This document shows, in pieces, positions 11,152 to 23,163 of a stretch of 64,000 nt of DNA. A program made the translations under genes and the position numbers. The notes under the pieces are model-generated. The model searched no databases and was not told the origin of the DNA. It worked only from the letters and a program-made list of their open reading frames with translations. Origin of the DNA: Ulota crispa (taxonomy: Eukaryota; Streptophyta; Bryopsida; Orthotrichales; Orthotrichaceae); the NCBI GenBank assembly GCA_963920765.1, contig OY987249.1, forward strand, positions 8,060,817 through 8,124,816, in the 5' to 3' direction. Positions within the stretch are counted from its first letter, which is position 1. Each line of letters starts with the position of its first letter.

Positions 11152-12748
11152 ATGCCTGCTCCCGTGGCCAGGAAGGCGCCTGGTGCCGCCACCAAGGGCA
11201 AGAAGAAGGCGCAGACATTCACCATCGACTGCGGCAAGCCCGTGGAGGACAAGATCATGGACATCGCCTCCTTCGAGAAGTTCCTCAACGACCGCATCAA
11301 GGTCGACGGCAAGGCTGGTGTGCTCGGCACCGCTGTCTCCATCTCCCGTGAGAAGAATAAGATCAGCGTCACCTCCGAGAGCTCTTTCTCCAAAAGGTAA
11401 CATCGCTTCCTCCCAGTTCCTCGCTATTCTCTCTTGTAGAACATTCTAGATTTTTGTTCAAGCTCGTTGCACGCCGTACGAGTACATGCTGGAAAATATG
11501 CTCGCAGAATAACCTATGGCATGAAATTAGGGTTTTCTTGTAAATCTCAGAAATGCTGTAAATGCGCAGCAACTAGGGTTTTCTTGTAAATCTTAGGAAT
11601 GCTGTAAAGGCGCAGCAATTAGGGCTTGCTTGTAAATCTCAGAAATGCTGTAAAGGCGCAGCAACTAGGGTTTTCTTGTAAATCTCAGGAATGCTGTAAA
11701 GGCGCAGCAATTAGGGTTATCTTGTAAATCTTAGATATGCTGTAAAGGCGCAGCAATTAGGGTTTGCTTGTAAATCTCAGAAATGTTGTGAAAGCGCTCC
11801 AATTATGGTAGAGTAGGTCTGGGAGACCTGAATATATGTGTCGTTATACAATGGGAATAGTGTAGTAGGGTAATATGTTGGCCCCTATCGCTCGAGATGG
11901 GAACTGCACTGCCTTGGGCTCTAAGAATACACTTATCGTCTGGTCTTCGCGTCCTTTTCTTCGAAAGCATACTATTAACTAAGAATTTTGAGAGCAAATT
12001 TCTTGTTCAAGCGAAATGCAAATTGAATGGTCATATTAAAACCTTCACCTGCAATTATGACAGGTTTAGCTGTTACACTAAGAGGACTATTTCATTCTGT
12101 ACATATTGAAGTTCGAATTCTGTTCCAAGTTAAAATGATGCCTTTAAATTGAGTTTTATTCAGAATGAATAATAGTCAGCAAATAGATTTGTGTAAGATT
12201 ATATTAAGTGTTCATCTATTACCTGTAACTTACCCACTCCCATGTTTTGACGAAGGTGTAGTTCTGTAGGTTCTAAAAATATTGGAGGTTACTAATGTCA
12301 GTCGTGTCTTACATTATCTCTTTAAATTAGGGTTTGGTTCATAGCATGGACTAATATAGGAAGAATATAATCCTAGAATTTTCCTTCGGGAAACATCTAA
12401 TCCTCATTGAATGTACTTGAGAAGTTTATACGGAGGATTAGTGTCCCCACATAGAACATAAAGACATTAAAACTTGTGCACGGTTGCTGGTCCTTGAAGC
12501 TACATGTTGTGGGTGATTGTGTGATGGGTTGTGTCCTTAATTTATTGCTGATTTGATTCTTCATATTTCTGATGCCTGGTTCTTACGTTTCTGAAATGTG
12601 CAGGTACTTGAAGTACTTGACAAAGAAGTACTTGAAGAAGCACAACGTGAGGGATTGGCTCCGAGTGATTGCATCCAACAAGGATAGAAATGTATACGAG
12701 TTGAGGTACTTCAACATCGCGGACCAGGAAGCCGAGGAGGAGGACTGA
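11152..12748 (+). CDS. RPL22: 60S ribosomal protein eL22
   Basis: Component of the large cytosolic ribosomal subunit. Exons 11152-11396 and 12604-12748 join in phase 2 to give 129 residues, close to the usual 120-130. The protein has a basic Ala/Lys N-terminus, then [20 protein letters not shown], a central [20 protein letters not shown] strand region, and [20 protein letters not shown], ending in an acidic EAEEED tail; this order is diagnostic for eL22. Splice sites are AAAAG|GTAACA and GTGCAG|GTACTT. The Met at 11152 is chosen because it gives the family-typical N-terminus; an in-frame upstream ATG at 11068 would add a low-complexity Leu/Pro stretch that is more likely 5' UTR. The 1.2-kb intron holds a six-copy telobox minisatellite. 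Confidence 0.97.
11527..11802 (+). repeat. 46-bp minisatellite with teloboxes in the eL22 intron
   Basis: Six diverged copies with a regular 46-bp period. Each begins TTAGGGTTTTCTTGTAAATC (or close) and ends CTGTAAAGGCGCAGCAA. The array starts about 130 bp after the exon 1 donor. TTAGGGTTT is the complement of the telobox AAACCCTAA, a known cis element of plant ribosomal-protein and translation-factor genes, so an intronic regulatory role is plausible but unproven. Confidence 0.9.
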
Positions 12749-13053
12749 GCCACGTATGCTTGAGTTGTAGGGCATCAATAGTGTAACACTGGGTTTCTGT
12801 GGCAAGTTCACAGTACCAATGAATACTAATTTCTTTCGCTGTTGGTTTTGCAACCGAAGCAACCGGTGCCTTGCATATATTTGGTCATCTCTTCCCGTGC
12901 AAGGTTTTACCCCTCGTGATACTTTTCAAATTGGCCACGTCTTAATGATTGCCACATGTTGACCCCTACCCTCTAGAATTATTATGTGTACTCCAAACTG
13001 TGTGAATGCTTTTTGCTTTATTTTTTATACTTTGAATGACAAGTCTGTATATC

Positions 13054-13777
13054 TTAACCCTTAAACGTCGACGGGGCCGAAAATCGTCCTCTGGCCTCCG
13101 AAAAACACTCTGTACTGCAGAGGAAAGTATTTTCTCACCTTTTTGTAGCTAAGGCACTCATATTTTTTGATAACCCAAATTGTGAGAAGATTCAGAGTCA
13201 TGGTGTTAGGTCCCATGTTGCCCTTTTTGTAATTTTCATGGGGCACCAATCACACCATGCACTATTGATTTTTGCAATTTTAAGAAACAATATTTTAAGG
13301 GAATTGCTAAAGCCACATCTGAAATTGCTAACACCACACCCTTGTGAGCATGAAATTTGAGAATTTAATGCTATTTTTTTTATTCAAATGATCCATCATT
13401 CATTCAAATCACAGCATTACCACCTCCTTGAAAGAAAGAAGAATAAATACAAACTTTTGTTGAACTTTTATTGCACCATTGCTATTTTTTTATGTCTTTT
13501 TGCTTTGAGTAGTTTAGATACCTTATGTTTTTAGTTTCAAATTCAAGCACCTCCAATTTTTTTGAATATTGCCTTAGAACAATAGAAGTGAAACAATTTT
13601 TTTGATCCAAATCAAAATAATCAGTATTAAATTCTCATATTTCATGCTCAGAGTACACCTTTGGTGTGGCATTAGCAATTTTGGGTGTAGCTTTAGCAAT
13701 TCCCTATTTTAATGGTGGGCACTTGTCACAACACTGTAGAGGGCAGACATGGCCACTGAGCCGGCATTCAAGGGTTA
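13054..13777. mobile_element. TTAACCC-ended element carrying a nested hAT MITE
   Basis: Begins TTAACCCTTAAACG and ends CATTCAAGGGTTA. A relative at 27310-27672 shares TTTTTGATAACCCAAA-like and GTGTTAGGTYCCATRTTG-like interior motifs but lacks the 406-bp insert at 13299-13704. Non-coding. Confidence 0.7.
13299..13704. mobile_element. hAT-type MITE with perfect 8-bp TSD
   Basis: Inverted ends GGGAATTGCTAAAGCCACA (left) and the matching GTAGCTTTAGCAATTCCC (right). A second inverted pair, AAATTGCTAACACCACACC against GGTGTGGCATTAGCAATTTT, lies just inside. It is flanked on both sides by TATTTTAA (13291-13298 and 13705-13712), an 8-bp target duplication as made by hAT elements. No transposase. Confidence 0.92.
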
Positions 13778-13835
13778 TTGACAAACTTAGCAAGTGGGAG
13801 GGAAAAAGCTTTGGAAGATATGCATGATATTGGTA

Positions 13836-14177
13836 TAAGGTAGTGTGCTCATAACCTGTCCATCTAAGGGCTAAAACTAAATTTTGAAACTAAATTTTGA
13901 GGAGGTGAAACTTCTTGAACTATTTTTCAATAAATTTTCCTTGAAAAATAAGAAGAATTGACATTTAACCCAAGTTATTTCATATTTTTTGGAGTTTTGT
14001 GGAATTACGTATGAAACTTTGAAGTGGAAAGGCCATAGGTCTCTAAAACCGCCCACCTCCTCAAATGTACACTCCTTATACATTTTGAAAACTCTGAAAA
14101 AAAGTTTGTATATGAAGAGAACATTTGAAAATGTGGGCAGTTTTAATGCCTAGATGGTTTATGAGCAGATTACCTTA
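13836..14177. mobile_element. Diverged TAAGGTA-type MITE
   Basis: Begins TAAGGTAGTGTGCTCATAACC and ends GGTTTATGAGCAGATTACCTTA; the first 40 or so bases are imperfect inverted repeats. The termini match the TAAGGTAG family but the interior differs, so this is a separate subfamily. Confidence 0.7.
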
Positions 14178-16760
14178 GTACCAATGCTATTGGCTGCGTT
14201 TTATGTCATGTCTTCTTTGTTAACCTCTTGGTTATCATTAGTGCACAAGCCTGAAAATTTAAAGAACTCTTTCTTGTTTGAGGGTTTAGGTGATTGAAGA
14301 GTTGGTTCCTTTTACCCTTTCACCTGTGTTCGTTAGTTGTAAGTAGAGAGCTTAAGAATGCTTTTTGCTTTTCAATACTGTCCTGTAGTTTTTTGCACAT
14401 GTGCTTTGGGAAATACTATGCCACTAACGAGTTATCTCTAGCTAATACAAGCTCCGAAAACATGAGTAGAATTGTAGATTGCAATATAACTGCACTTGAG
14501 GCAAATTATAAGTCACTTTTTCACGAATTCCATGTTTGAAGCAATGTAATAAACCACAAAAAATCCCTTGCAAAGCAATTGTAGAACAAGAGAAAGCATC
14601 AGTTCGGTGTAAAATATTCCCTTAATATTATTACAAATGGCTCTTTGGTCAAAGAAAATGGATGAACAAAGTTCCTTTTTGTATTCTTGTATTTCAATGT
14701 ATAATTCTTTAAAAGTAATAGAATCCATCTTAAGAACAAATGAAGATTCTTACGATTATTTTTCTAAAAAGATTAACATAAAAAATTCATCATATATATC
14801 TATGTATATAAACTAATGTTATGTTTGTGTCAATATATAACGGTCAGTTAACTTTTTCTTTTATTTTTTTTTTACTTTTGATTTTAATTTTATATCACTC
14901 AAAAGAAAAAGTCACTCTTTAAAGTAGTAGAAGTTACCAAACAACCTACTGTCCTATTTTAAAGTTCGACTACCTTATGTGAGCTTCAACTATTTTGAGG
15001 TAAATTTTGAAGGGGACACAGTTTGCCGCATCAAAGAAGGGTTGCAAGAGAGTGGACGCAGCAAATATATATATATTTTTGTGCTTGCTGTTTTTTCTAA
15101 ATAAAAATCAACCAAAAAGCCAGTAATATTCGCGTAGTTTTTTTGTGCACTTTGTAGGTAGCGCACAATTATCAGCACATTGAGACGACTAAAGACAACT
15201 TTTGTCAAGCTGCATAGTTCATTCATTCTTACCAAAAATATTTCCAAGTTGCTAAACTAGCTTGATTTTTGTACAGACGCCATCTATCATTAGATGGTTG
15301 ATTTACAAGTCTCCTACCTTAATTATGGAGATCAAATTTGGAATCACTAAATGTGCAGATTGCAAACTCTCAAAAGGTTGATGAAATGTGTAGTAAAGGC
15401 CACACACGTGTTCCACATGCCACCATCATTGCAGCCAAAAGTGGTCAGTTACTAAGTTTAAGTTAGAGCATCATTCAATGTGTATACTGCAAATGGGACT
15501 CAAAAGTAGTTAGTCCTGTGTCGCTCCCCGTCCCTTAAGTATGTAATTCCTTTCATAGGCTAGGTCCTCCCAATCTTGACGCAACTCCCATTGTATATTC
15601 AAGCACGGTAGTAAAAGAATGTCAGTATTTGCAAGTTGTTGTTTAGAAATTGCAAGCTATCACAAGCAACGTGTCACTCCATTAGCAAATGCAGTGCGCA
15701 TTGGGAAACAAGCAAGGGCATGGGGAAATGAGAAAATATGCTGCCTGAGGAGGTGGTTCTAATGGGGCCAAGTTGTGCTTTTTCATTCCAATGTTGACAT
15801 TGGAGCCCTAGAAATCTCTAAACATCTCGCTAAAGTGGCGCCCACCAAGCAAAATGCAAGCCCATCGCTTTTAGAGTGTACACATTGATGATGCCTTTAG
15901 TAGCTTACTTTTGTATGGACCATGTGAAAAAAAAAAAGTGCCAAGTAGTTTTTCCCTTCTCACTTGCAATAAAATCAACTTTTTTTCCTTTTCTGGTAAG
16001 GTATGCTTCACACCACGTCCCAATTGAGCTGAAAGTTGGGACTTCGCTCAAAGTTTGGATTGATCATTTTGCTAAACCTAATTTTTAATGCAAATTCTCA
16101 TTAATATTTTTGCATAAAATATTCATGATTTTCGTTGGTACTCATTTTTATCCTTAGTAACCACAACAAGGTTGGGATCTTATGTTGCAATGAGATTTGC
16201 AAAGATGAAATGTGGGACATACAATGGTGCTTGGATAAGGTCAACCTTTGTAAGAGAAATGTTTGAATGGTGTCAAAGTCCCCACTCTCTTCTTTGTGTT
16301 TTTGGTTAGTTAAACAAAGTGTTTTGTTAATGCTTTGATATGATCTAACATTTTTTTCTCTCCCAAATCATTAACCTTATCCAAGCACCACTGTAGTGCA
16401 AACAACCCCTAATTATTGTGACATTTATGTTACTTGTCATAAACATGAAATAAGTTTTTCTTTTTTTCTTTTTTTTTCCCTTTTTGGTTTGAGTAAAACA
16501 ACGCCACATTGCACTAGTTAATCATCAAACTTTATCCATAAACAAGGCATCTATATTAATAAAAGAATAGCCGTTAGTCAATTAGGGCCTATCATGTAAT
16601 AGTGTTCAATTAGTTAGGGTCGGGCATAAGTTAGGTTTGGGCATGACTAGGATCAAAAAGGCATAAATGGATAAAGTAAAATCACCTATGACTCTCTTTT
16701 ATCTGCTTCACTAAACGTTAACAACAAATCATTGGTAGTTGCACCACAACTTTCTCTTAG
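14178..16760. other. Gene-free intergenic DNA
   Basis: AT-rich sequence without recognisable exons. Short open frames around 14294, 14990 and 15876 have no splice context or family similarity that I can identify. Confidence 0.55.
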
Positions 16761-16764
16761 CCAA

Positions 16765-17118
16765 AAGAGGGCATGGGGATAAAGGGGCACGGGGATAAAG
16801 GGGCACGGGAATAAGGGGGCACGGGGATAAAGGGGCATGTGAATAAAGGGGCACGGGAATAAGGAAGCACAAGGATAAGGGGGTAGAAGGATAGGAGGAC
16901 ACAAGGATAAAGGGGCACGGGGATAGAGGACACGGGGATAAAGGGGCATGGGGATAAAGGAGGCACGGGGATGGGAGGACAAGGGGAAAAGGGGGCACGG
17001 GGATGGGAGGACAAGGGGATAAAGGGGCACAAGGATATGGGGGCACAAGGATAGAGGACACAAGGATAAAAGGACACAAGGATATGAGGGCACAAGGATT
17101 GGGGAGCACAAGGATAGG
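16765..17118. repeat. Degenerate 15-bp minisatellite
   Basis: About two dozen imperfect copies of GGGGCACGGGGATAA with variants (CACAAGGATAA, CATGGGGATAA). Because the period is a multiple of three, the minus strand shows long Pro/Leu/Cys-rich open frames up to 177 codons. These are repeat artefacts and not a gene. Confidence 0.93.
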
Positions 17119-18772
17119 AGGTGGGGGCATAAACCAATCAGTACAATGGGCACTATACTAGTATCATATAACTGCCTAGTTGTAGATAAATTATATTTGC
17201 AAGAGAGGAATGCATGCATTTGTTCTAAATATAAAAAAGGTGACTACTTTTTTCATTTAAAAAAAACTTTAGCTCTTTCGTTTCAGTTATTTATTGGGTT
17301 GTTGTTAATCAACAAACAGATATGAAATACAATACACAAGCTCTTTTAATTTAGCAGTATGTTTAGCCACTTTCATTAAAGTTTAAAAAAGAAGCACAAT
17401 CGGTATAATTGGTGACGGGCTCAGTGTACAAATCTTTGTCGTTATTCATGCTCAGACAAACTGTGATAATCTGCATCACTGCCACATGTACCAAGGGCTG
17501 CTCTCCAGACCTACCTGTCCTCTGTGCAGTATTCTCAGGTTTTGCTATATTTAGAAAAGCATATAATAGATATTTCAAAGCTAAGCTATAAGACCTGTGC
17601 AAAGCACGGTGTAAAACTTAAAATTTTCAGCTCTCTTAGCAATGCTGCTAGCAATTTAAGCTGATTATGAAGATCACATTTGAGACCACTGGCTATGTCC
17701 TCTGTTAGCGGCTCAGAAAATAAATTTTGTCGTCATTGCTGATCAGACAAACTGTGATATTGAACATCAGCGCCGCAAACACTAAGGACATAACTGCTCT
17801 CTCACAATAGAAAATAGTTGAAATATGGTTTATTTTGAAGAAGAAAAGTGTAACACAAACGAACCCCTAAATATCAATAAGCAAAAATACCAATAAGCAA
17901 GAGGAAGAACAAAATTTATAACAATCCCTTTTCATGGGAAGAGGAGAATAGAGAATGAGTTTACCTCAAAACTGGTGATGCGCTAAGAAAGCACGTTGCA
18001 TTTACACACTCAGCCAAGGTCTGCATCCAACTACAAGGAGAGTGAAAGCAAGAAGGCGAGGTAAAAAAGAGACAAATCCGTAAAAACTTCCCATGCTAAA
18101 TCTTCTTTACACCCTTTTCTTCTCCTTTCAAGGGGCAGAAAGAACTTCTCAACCTCAAAAGAATGAGACCTTTGCAAATCAACAAAAGAGTACCACATCT
18201 CCATTCTCTGAAGATTGAGAATGGAGGCGAAGAAGATGTGACTGCCCCCAATGCAGCGCAATCCGAACCCCAAGAAAAAAAGATTCTCCTCAGTCCCAAG
18301 CCAACCCTCAAATCAAAATTAGGATATACCTCTGAGATCTTCAAATCATCACTTCACACAAAAGGATTCTGCCTCCAGATCTAAACCCTAAACCCTAAAC
18401 TGCGACAAACAAAAACATACTACTCGCAGTAAATAGCTAGAAACACCATCGAATGTTTTCCTATGATATAAGTTTCTCTCCACCGGATACTAAACCCTAA
18501 ACCCCAAACCGTGACAAACGCAATATTCCAGAAGAACCAAAAAACCTCGAGCTCTAAACCCTAAACCCTAAACCGTGACAAAACGCAACATTCCAGAAGA
18601 ACCAAAAAAAACTTCGAAATGCAAGGTAAACAGTGGAAGTACAAGCAAGTAGGCTTGCGCAGCTGAAGAAGCCAAAGCACCGATGCATGCCTCAGAGACT
18701 CCGATTGGGGGACCAGAGTCTTTGTGAGCTCTAGAGCAAGGTCACTCTTGACTGGATGATGGAATTCAAAGC

Positions 18773-18861
<89 letters not shown>

Positions 18862-18969
18862 GGGGGGGGCTAGTGATGCAAAGCAACTCTCTCCTTTCGC
18901 AAATGTGACGATATGGTGAACGACTGGCTCCTAAATATAAAGCTACACCTCCAGAAGAACACCCAGTCC
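17119..18969. other. Intergenic DNA with a dispersed duplication and telomere-like repeats
   Basis: No gene. About 17946-18260 is similar to 61300-61560 (shared AACTACAAGGAGAG, GAAAGCAAGAAG and GACCTTTGCAAATCAA). About 18380-18600 holds three clusters of CTAAACCCTAAACC, two of them within a 65-bp tandem repeat that also contains ATTCCAGAAGAACCAAAAAA. This region lies downstream of the eIF2B alpha gene. Confidence 0.65.
18775..18859. repeat. (GA)n microsatellite
   Basis: An uninterrupted run of about 42 GA units followed by a run of ten G. It lies 110 bp past the eIF2B alpha stop codon, so on the transcribed strand it would be a (CU)n tract in the 3' UTR if that UTR exceeds about 110 nt. Confidence 0.98.
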
Positions 18970-20802
18970 CTAAAGATAGAGTTGTATGAGCTCGTCGCTA
19001 ACTGCAGATGGGGTGAGGACGCCCAAGTCCGTAAACAGAAGTGTGAGATAATTTGGAGGTGTGTAATCTCTGGCGGCGTTCACAACTTCAGCATCCTCTG
19101 GAACTGAATCCACGAAGTCCACGTAGCAAGGAGACGGAGCCAAGTCTTTCTGCTCGAGAGGATAGAGCCTCGCAAACTGTCCATTATCAACAAAGCATAA
19201 ATAGCACTTAGATCATCAAGAATGTGAATCCTTTGAAAGATACCTTCCAAAGAGTAAGCACTCTCTACAGATGGGCTACATTAGATAATTTTGGTTCAAC
19301 GCAAAGGATATCTTCGCAATCGAGATAAAAGCTTATTTCGTTGCTTATCAATTCCGCACCTTGCAACTGTCTGTATTTGTTTTGAGCAACCAAAATAGCG
19401 ACAGAAGACGGCTTTTTCAGCCAAAATATCTGGTCCTGATGACAACGAATACATACCTTATAGCTTTCTGCAGCAACATAGACTGGCTTGTTCATGGACC
19501 GTGCAACCAATGCAGCTTGGAAAGTGCCAAGATAATTGATGATTCCACCACTTTCAACCACGCCTTCAGCACCAACCAATAGCATGTCCACTTTCTCCAT
19601 TATAAAGCCCACACCCGAATCCAGAATCAGAGTGACTGGAATGCCAGCTGCTATCAGCTCTTTAGCCACCTTTGAACCGGTATTATCAGGCCTTCCTTCT
19701 GTATAGACACCACGCAATTCAGTATCTGTAACAACAACAGACCAGAACTCCAGACTAGGAAAAAAGGGCAAACGCTATGAAACTGAATCAGCATTGAAGT
19801 TTTAAAAAATTGCAGCAATATCCCGAGTTGTGGTTACTGCATTTTCAGTGCTGTTGTCTCATAATTTGTTGACAAGCTCATATCTGACGAAATGATGCAC
19901 GTGCACCCGACGACAAATATATTCATGGTACCTGTGCAAACGACGGTGAAATGTTTCCCATTCGCGGCTGCCAATTTCAGCAAGGACAGCACCACTCTTG
20001 AAAAACCATGCGTCAATATGGTGGATCCATTGAGAATAAAGTCTTGCCCAAGCATTGCAATTGTTCGTCGAGCCTGCCAACTTTAAACAGTCAGGAACTG
20101 AATCAACACTTGCAGACTGTCCTAAGATTATCCATTCATGAACAAGACTTCAACCCCAATCTCAAGAAATTCCTGATCTAATGTAAATTTTAACTATAAG
20201 GGACATAGATAAATACTCTACATAACTCAATTCCTGCTTTCTATAGACACAGCAAGTTTACCATGCTCTTATATACTGGTAACATTTAGAGGTTCAATTC
20301 AAAAATAAAAAGTCACAAAACTATCAATCAACGAAAAAGACCAAACCTTCTGTGAAATCTCCCCGAACCGTTCCCCACGCTCAATCAGACGTGCTTTGCC
20401 AGCTCGTATGTCCTCATACTCTAGAGCACTTGTACGAGTGACATAACGCAAGAAAATGTCACAGCCTGCAGACAATGGTATAGAGGTTTCATCCCGGGCC
20501 TGATAAAGCCAGGCACCCAACCAACGAGACAGTCATGGTAAGCAAAATGATTTAGTTCTTAGTGCCTTGATGGTACGGAAAAGAAGCACTGGTGGCAATT
20601 TTTCGGCACTCAAACGTACCTTGAGGGCCTCGGAGGCATTCTTAAGTTCCACCTCTAGACCCATCATAGTGGACGCCTGGCTGCGCCTGATAACAGATGT
20701 TAGGGCCTTGATAGCTGCTACAGCTTCAGCAAGATCAGGTTGTGTACGCCAGTAATTGAACTCTTCAATTACGCTGAAAGACGGGTCTCCATGCGAACGC
20801 AT
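18970..20802 (-). CDS. EIF2B1: Translation initiation factor eIF2B subunit alpha
   Basis: Regulatory subunit of eIF2B, the guanine nucleotide exchange factor for eIF2. Five coding exons on the minus strand, in order 20802-20620, 20499-20347, 20073-19932, 19698-19457 and 19176-18970, give 308 residues (human is 305). Family landmarks are DLAEAVAAIKAL near residue 24, SAGCDIFLRYVTRTSALEYE, GSTILTHGFSRVVL, VGAEGVVESGGIINYLGT, MNKPVYVAAESYK and the C-terminus FTDLGVLTPSAVSDELIQLYL. All introns are GT-AG and phases close. The start at 20802 puts the N-terminus seven residues before the conserved FSVIEEF-like segment, as in other family members. The frame stays open upstream to a splice acceptor at 20848, so the same exon also carries 5' leader. 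A short upstream ORF overlaps the start codon. Confidence 0.95.
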
Positions 20803-20840
20803 TATCCTGGGGCCCGTTGGGCTTCTTTGCAGGCTTGCAT
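20802..20840 (-). promoter_or_regulatory. Upstream ORF overlapping the eIF2B alpha start codon
   Basis: ATG at 20840-20838 opens a 12-codon frame (MQACKEAQRAPG) that ends in TAA at 20804-20802. That stop shares its last A with the main ATG at 20802 (TAATG). If the leader exon at 23164 is spliced to the acceptor at 20848, an ATG at 23192 extends the same frame to 22 codons. A TAATG junction is the geometry of termination-reinitiation. Translation of this uORF is inferred. Confidence 0.55.
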
Positions 20841-22102
20841 CTTCAGCCTATATTTTAATTATCAAGTAAAAACCTCAGAAGAGGTGACTTGAAACTTCCA
20901 AAAGGATAAAAAAGAAACATCGAAACCCCTTTTCCACTCGCATCATTAACCCATTAACGTCTGTGGTCGATTCTGGGGGTGGGCAATCCTTTGTATGGCC
21001 ATTTGGGGCAAATTTTAAAACTATTAAATACAGATGTCTACCACAGATCTGACCATACAGATGGAAGTATCTTGCAGGGTTTAGTGTCATGCATCACAAA
21101 TTATGCTCACTCTTAAGTTGTTATGGCCATCTTTTTGCATTTATTGGTGTATTTTCAGCTGGTACTCTTTTAGTTTTTTCAACCCTCTAGCCACATGCCA
21201 CCTCAGATTGGCCTGGTTATTGTCCTAAACTCTGCACTTTCCAATTCCCCAGACCTGTCCCCTTTGCCACGTCATCAAATTCCTTGACATGCTCTCTCTA
21301 CAAACTACAAACTGAAAAGAGTCTCCCGGACATTATTGATTCCTGAAACTTCCCAATGATAAGCAGATATTCTTTGCCCAAGGTCCAGCACAACCTGGAT
21401 TCTAGGAAGACTTGAAGCACATCAAAGCACTTGTATACGTAATTTTCTGTCCACCAAAATTTGAGATGTTAAACATAGCTTCACCACTCACCAACACAGG
21501 AAATAGAAATATTTCATCCATGTCATGCTGGTCACTCCTATTATAAAAGGCACTGGATCAAACATTCTCATTTGCCCTCACCAATGTCATCTCTAGTCAA
21601 TTCCTCACCTGTTTTAGCCATTCAAAGGTGACGCCTCCCACAACCTTCCCAGCTTCCCCCATATTCTCTGCTGCATTCTCTCCCTTCATCTTGTGACAAA
21701 CTGTGTTCAGCTCTACAGAAATTGGTTGGATACACCAGCTTGATTAGGTGTTATTGAAATTATCTGCACATACACACGAAAGCATAAATCAAATCCTACC
21801 CGATAGCTCTACCAAGTCAAGCTCCTGGTTCTTAAGAATGGTGCTCTAAATTAAAGACAATCAAGAGATACAACGCACCAGGATCATATCAAACAAATAA
21901 AAAACAACCACGCTGCATTTCAAAACCTAGTGTATGTATGTCTCAGGCCAATAGAAAGAAAGTCTAGCATACTACTATTAGAAGATCGTCTTCTCGACAA
22001 TCATGGCTTTCAAGAGGTTGAAAATTGTAAGTAAGTGATTGACCGATCATTCAAAACTATAAGAACGATTATTCGCTATCAATCAATACACTCAAACGTA
22101 TA

Positions 22103-22419
22103 TAAGGTAGGAACACCCATAAGCGTCAGTGTCTCCAGAACCATCACCTCTGAAATCTTGGAAAATCTGTGGAAATGAATAGATGTAATTACAAGGATGT
22201 ACAACATATGAACATGATACCTTAGTGTTGGTTATGGGTGCAATGGCAGTTTGCTCTTCAAAAATTCACAACTTATTCTCACACTATCCAAATAATACAT
22301 TCGAAAGTGCAAACTCATTATTTTTCTATTCCTAATAGGATCTTATAACTTGCTAGTTGTTTATTAATAGTCATCATGTTCAAAACCCTTAGTTTGACGT
22401 TTATGATGCTCCTACCTTA
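22103..22419. mobile_element. TAAGGTAG-type MITE, copy 3
   Basis: Left end TAAGGTAGGAACACCCATAA, right end GATGCTCCTACCTTA, with the family interior (GGATGTACAACATATGAACATG). It would lie inside the eIF2B alpha leader intron if the 5' exon at 23164 is correct. Confidence 0.87.
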
Positions 22420-22904
22420 TCATTGGTTCACGTAATAAAAACACCTATTCTACCGCCCTGGTTCTCTCATTCTAACATCCTGCTCTCACTCACGCCCTTT
22501 TAAAAATGTCAATTGACCACAAAGACCTCGGTCAACTTGTCGCATCCTGAGAATTGACCATGAGACACACATTTCACCTCTTTACGGCACTCCAATCCAA
22601 TCCGCCAGTCATCAGAACTCTGTCCTGTCCTGGTTCATGACCTCCGTTTACTCTCTAATTGAGGGGAAAATTCAAAATAATGGAGTGATTGAGCAGTTGA
22701 GATTCAACTACTACACACAAATCCTCACACGTAACTCCACTTCAATGCAGTTGCTGTTGCAATTTCAGGTCTAACCTAATAATACATAACACCAATACCG
22801 GAGACGTGACTACTTCAGATAAAATACTCTCCAACTACAGATCCAAAAAATCTCCCCATAAATAAAACAGTGCTTCCAAGACAACTAGTGCCGTGTATTC
22901 AACC

Positions 22905-23045
22905 ACGACATAAAACCCTAATTCATTCATTTGCCGTTGACATAAAACCCTAATACATTTGCCGTGGACATAAAATCCTAATTCATTTGCCGTTGACAAA
23001 AAACCCTAATTCATTTGCCGTGGACATAAAACCCTAATCCATTTG
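22905..23045 (-). repeat. Telobox repeat cluster near the 5' end of eIF2B alpha
   Basis: Five tandem units of about 28-32 bp, each containing ATAAAACCCTAAT (or a close variant) followed by a spacer such as TCATTTGCCGTTGAC. Read on the eIF2B alpha strand each unit contains ATTAGGGTTTT. The cluster begins about 120 bp downstream of the inferred leader-exon donor, so it lies in the first intron or promoter-proximal region. Confidence 0.85.
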
Positions 23046-23163
23046 CCGTTACATTTTCAAATCTATCCTACATTGGATAATTAGATACACCAATACTGAA
23101 GAGTACATTCCACCAATGGAATTAAAGTATCCCGCAAACTCATCGTCGTGTAGTATAACTTAC

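Noticed and set aside
16686-17219. Minus-strand 177-codon Pro/Leu/Cys-rich frame, and two parallel frames
   Set aside because: Produced by the degenerate 15-bp repeat; three frames are open at once and the composition follows the repeat.
18380-18600. Interstitial telomere
   Set aside because: Only short clusters of two or three CCCTAAA units within a 65-bp repeat; too short and interrupted for a telomere relic, more likely telobox-type repeats.
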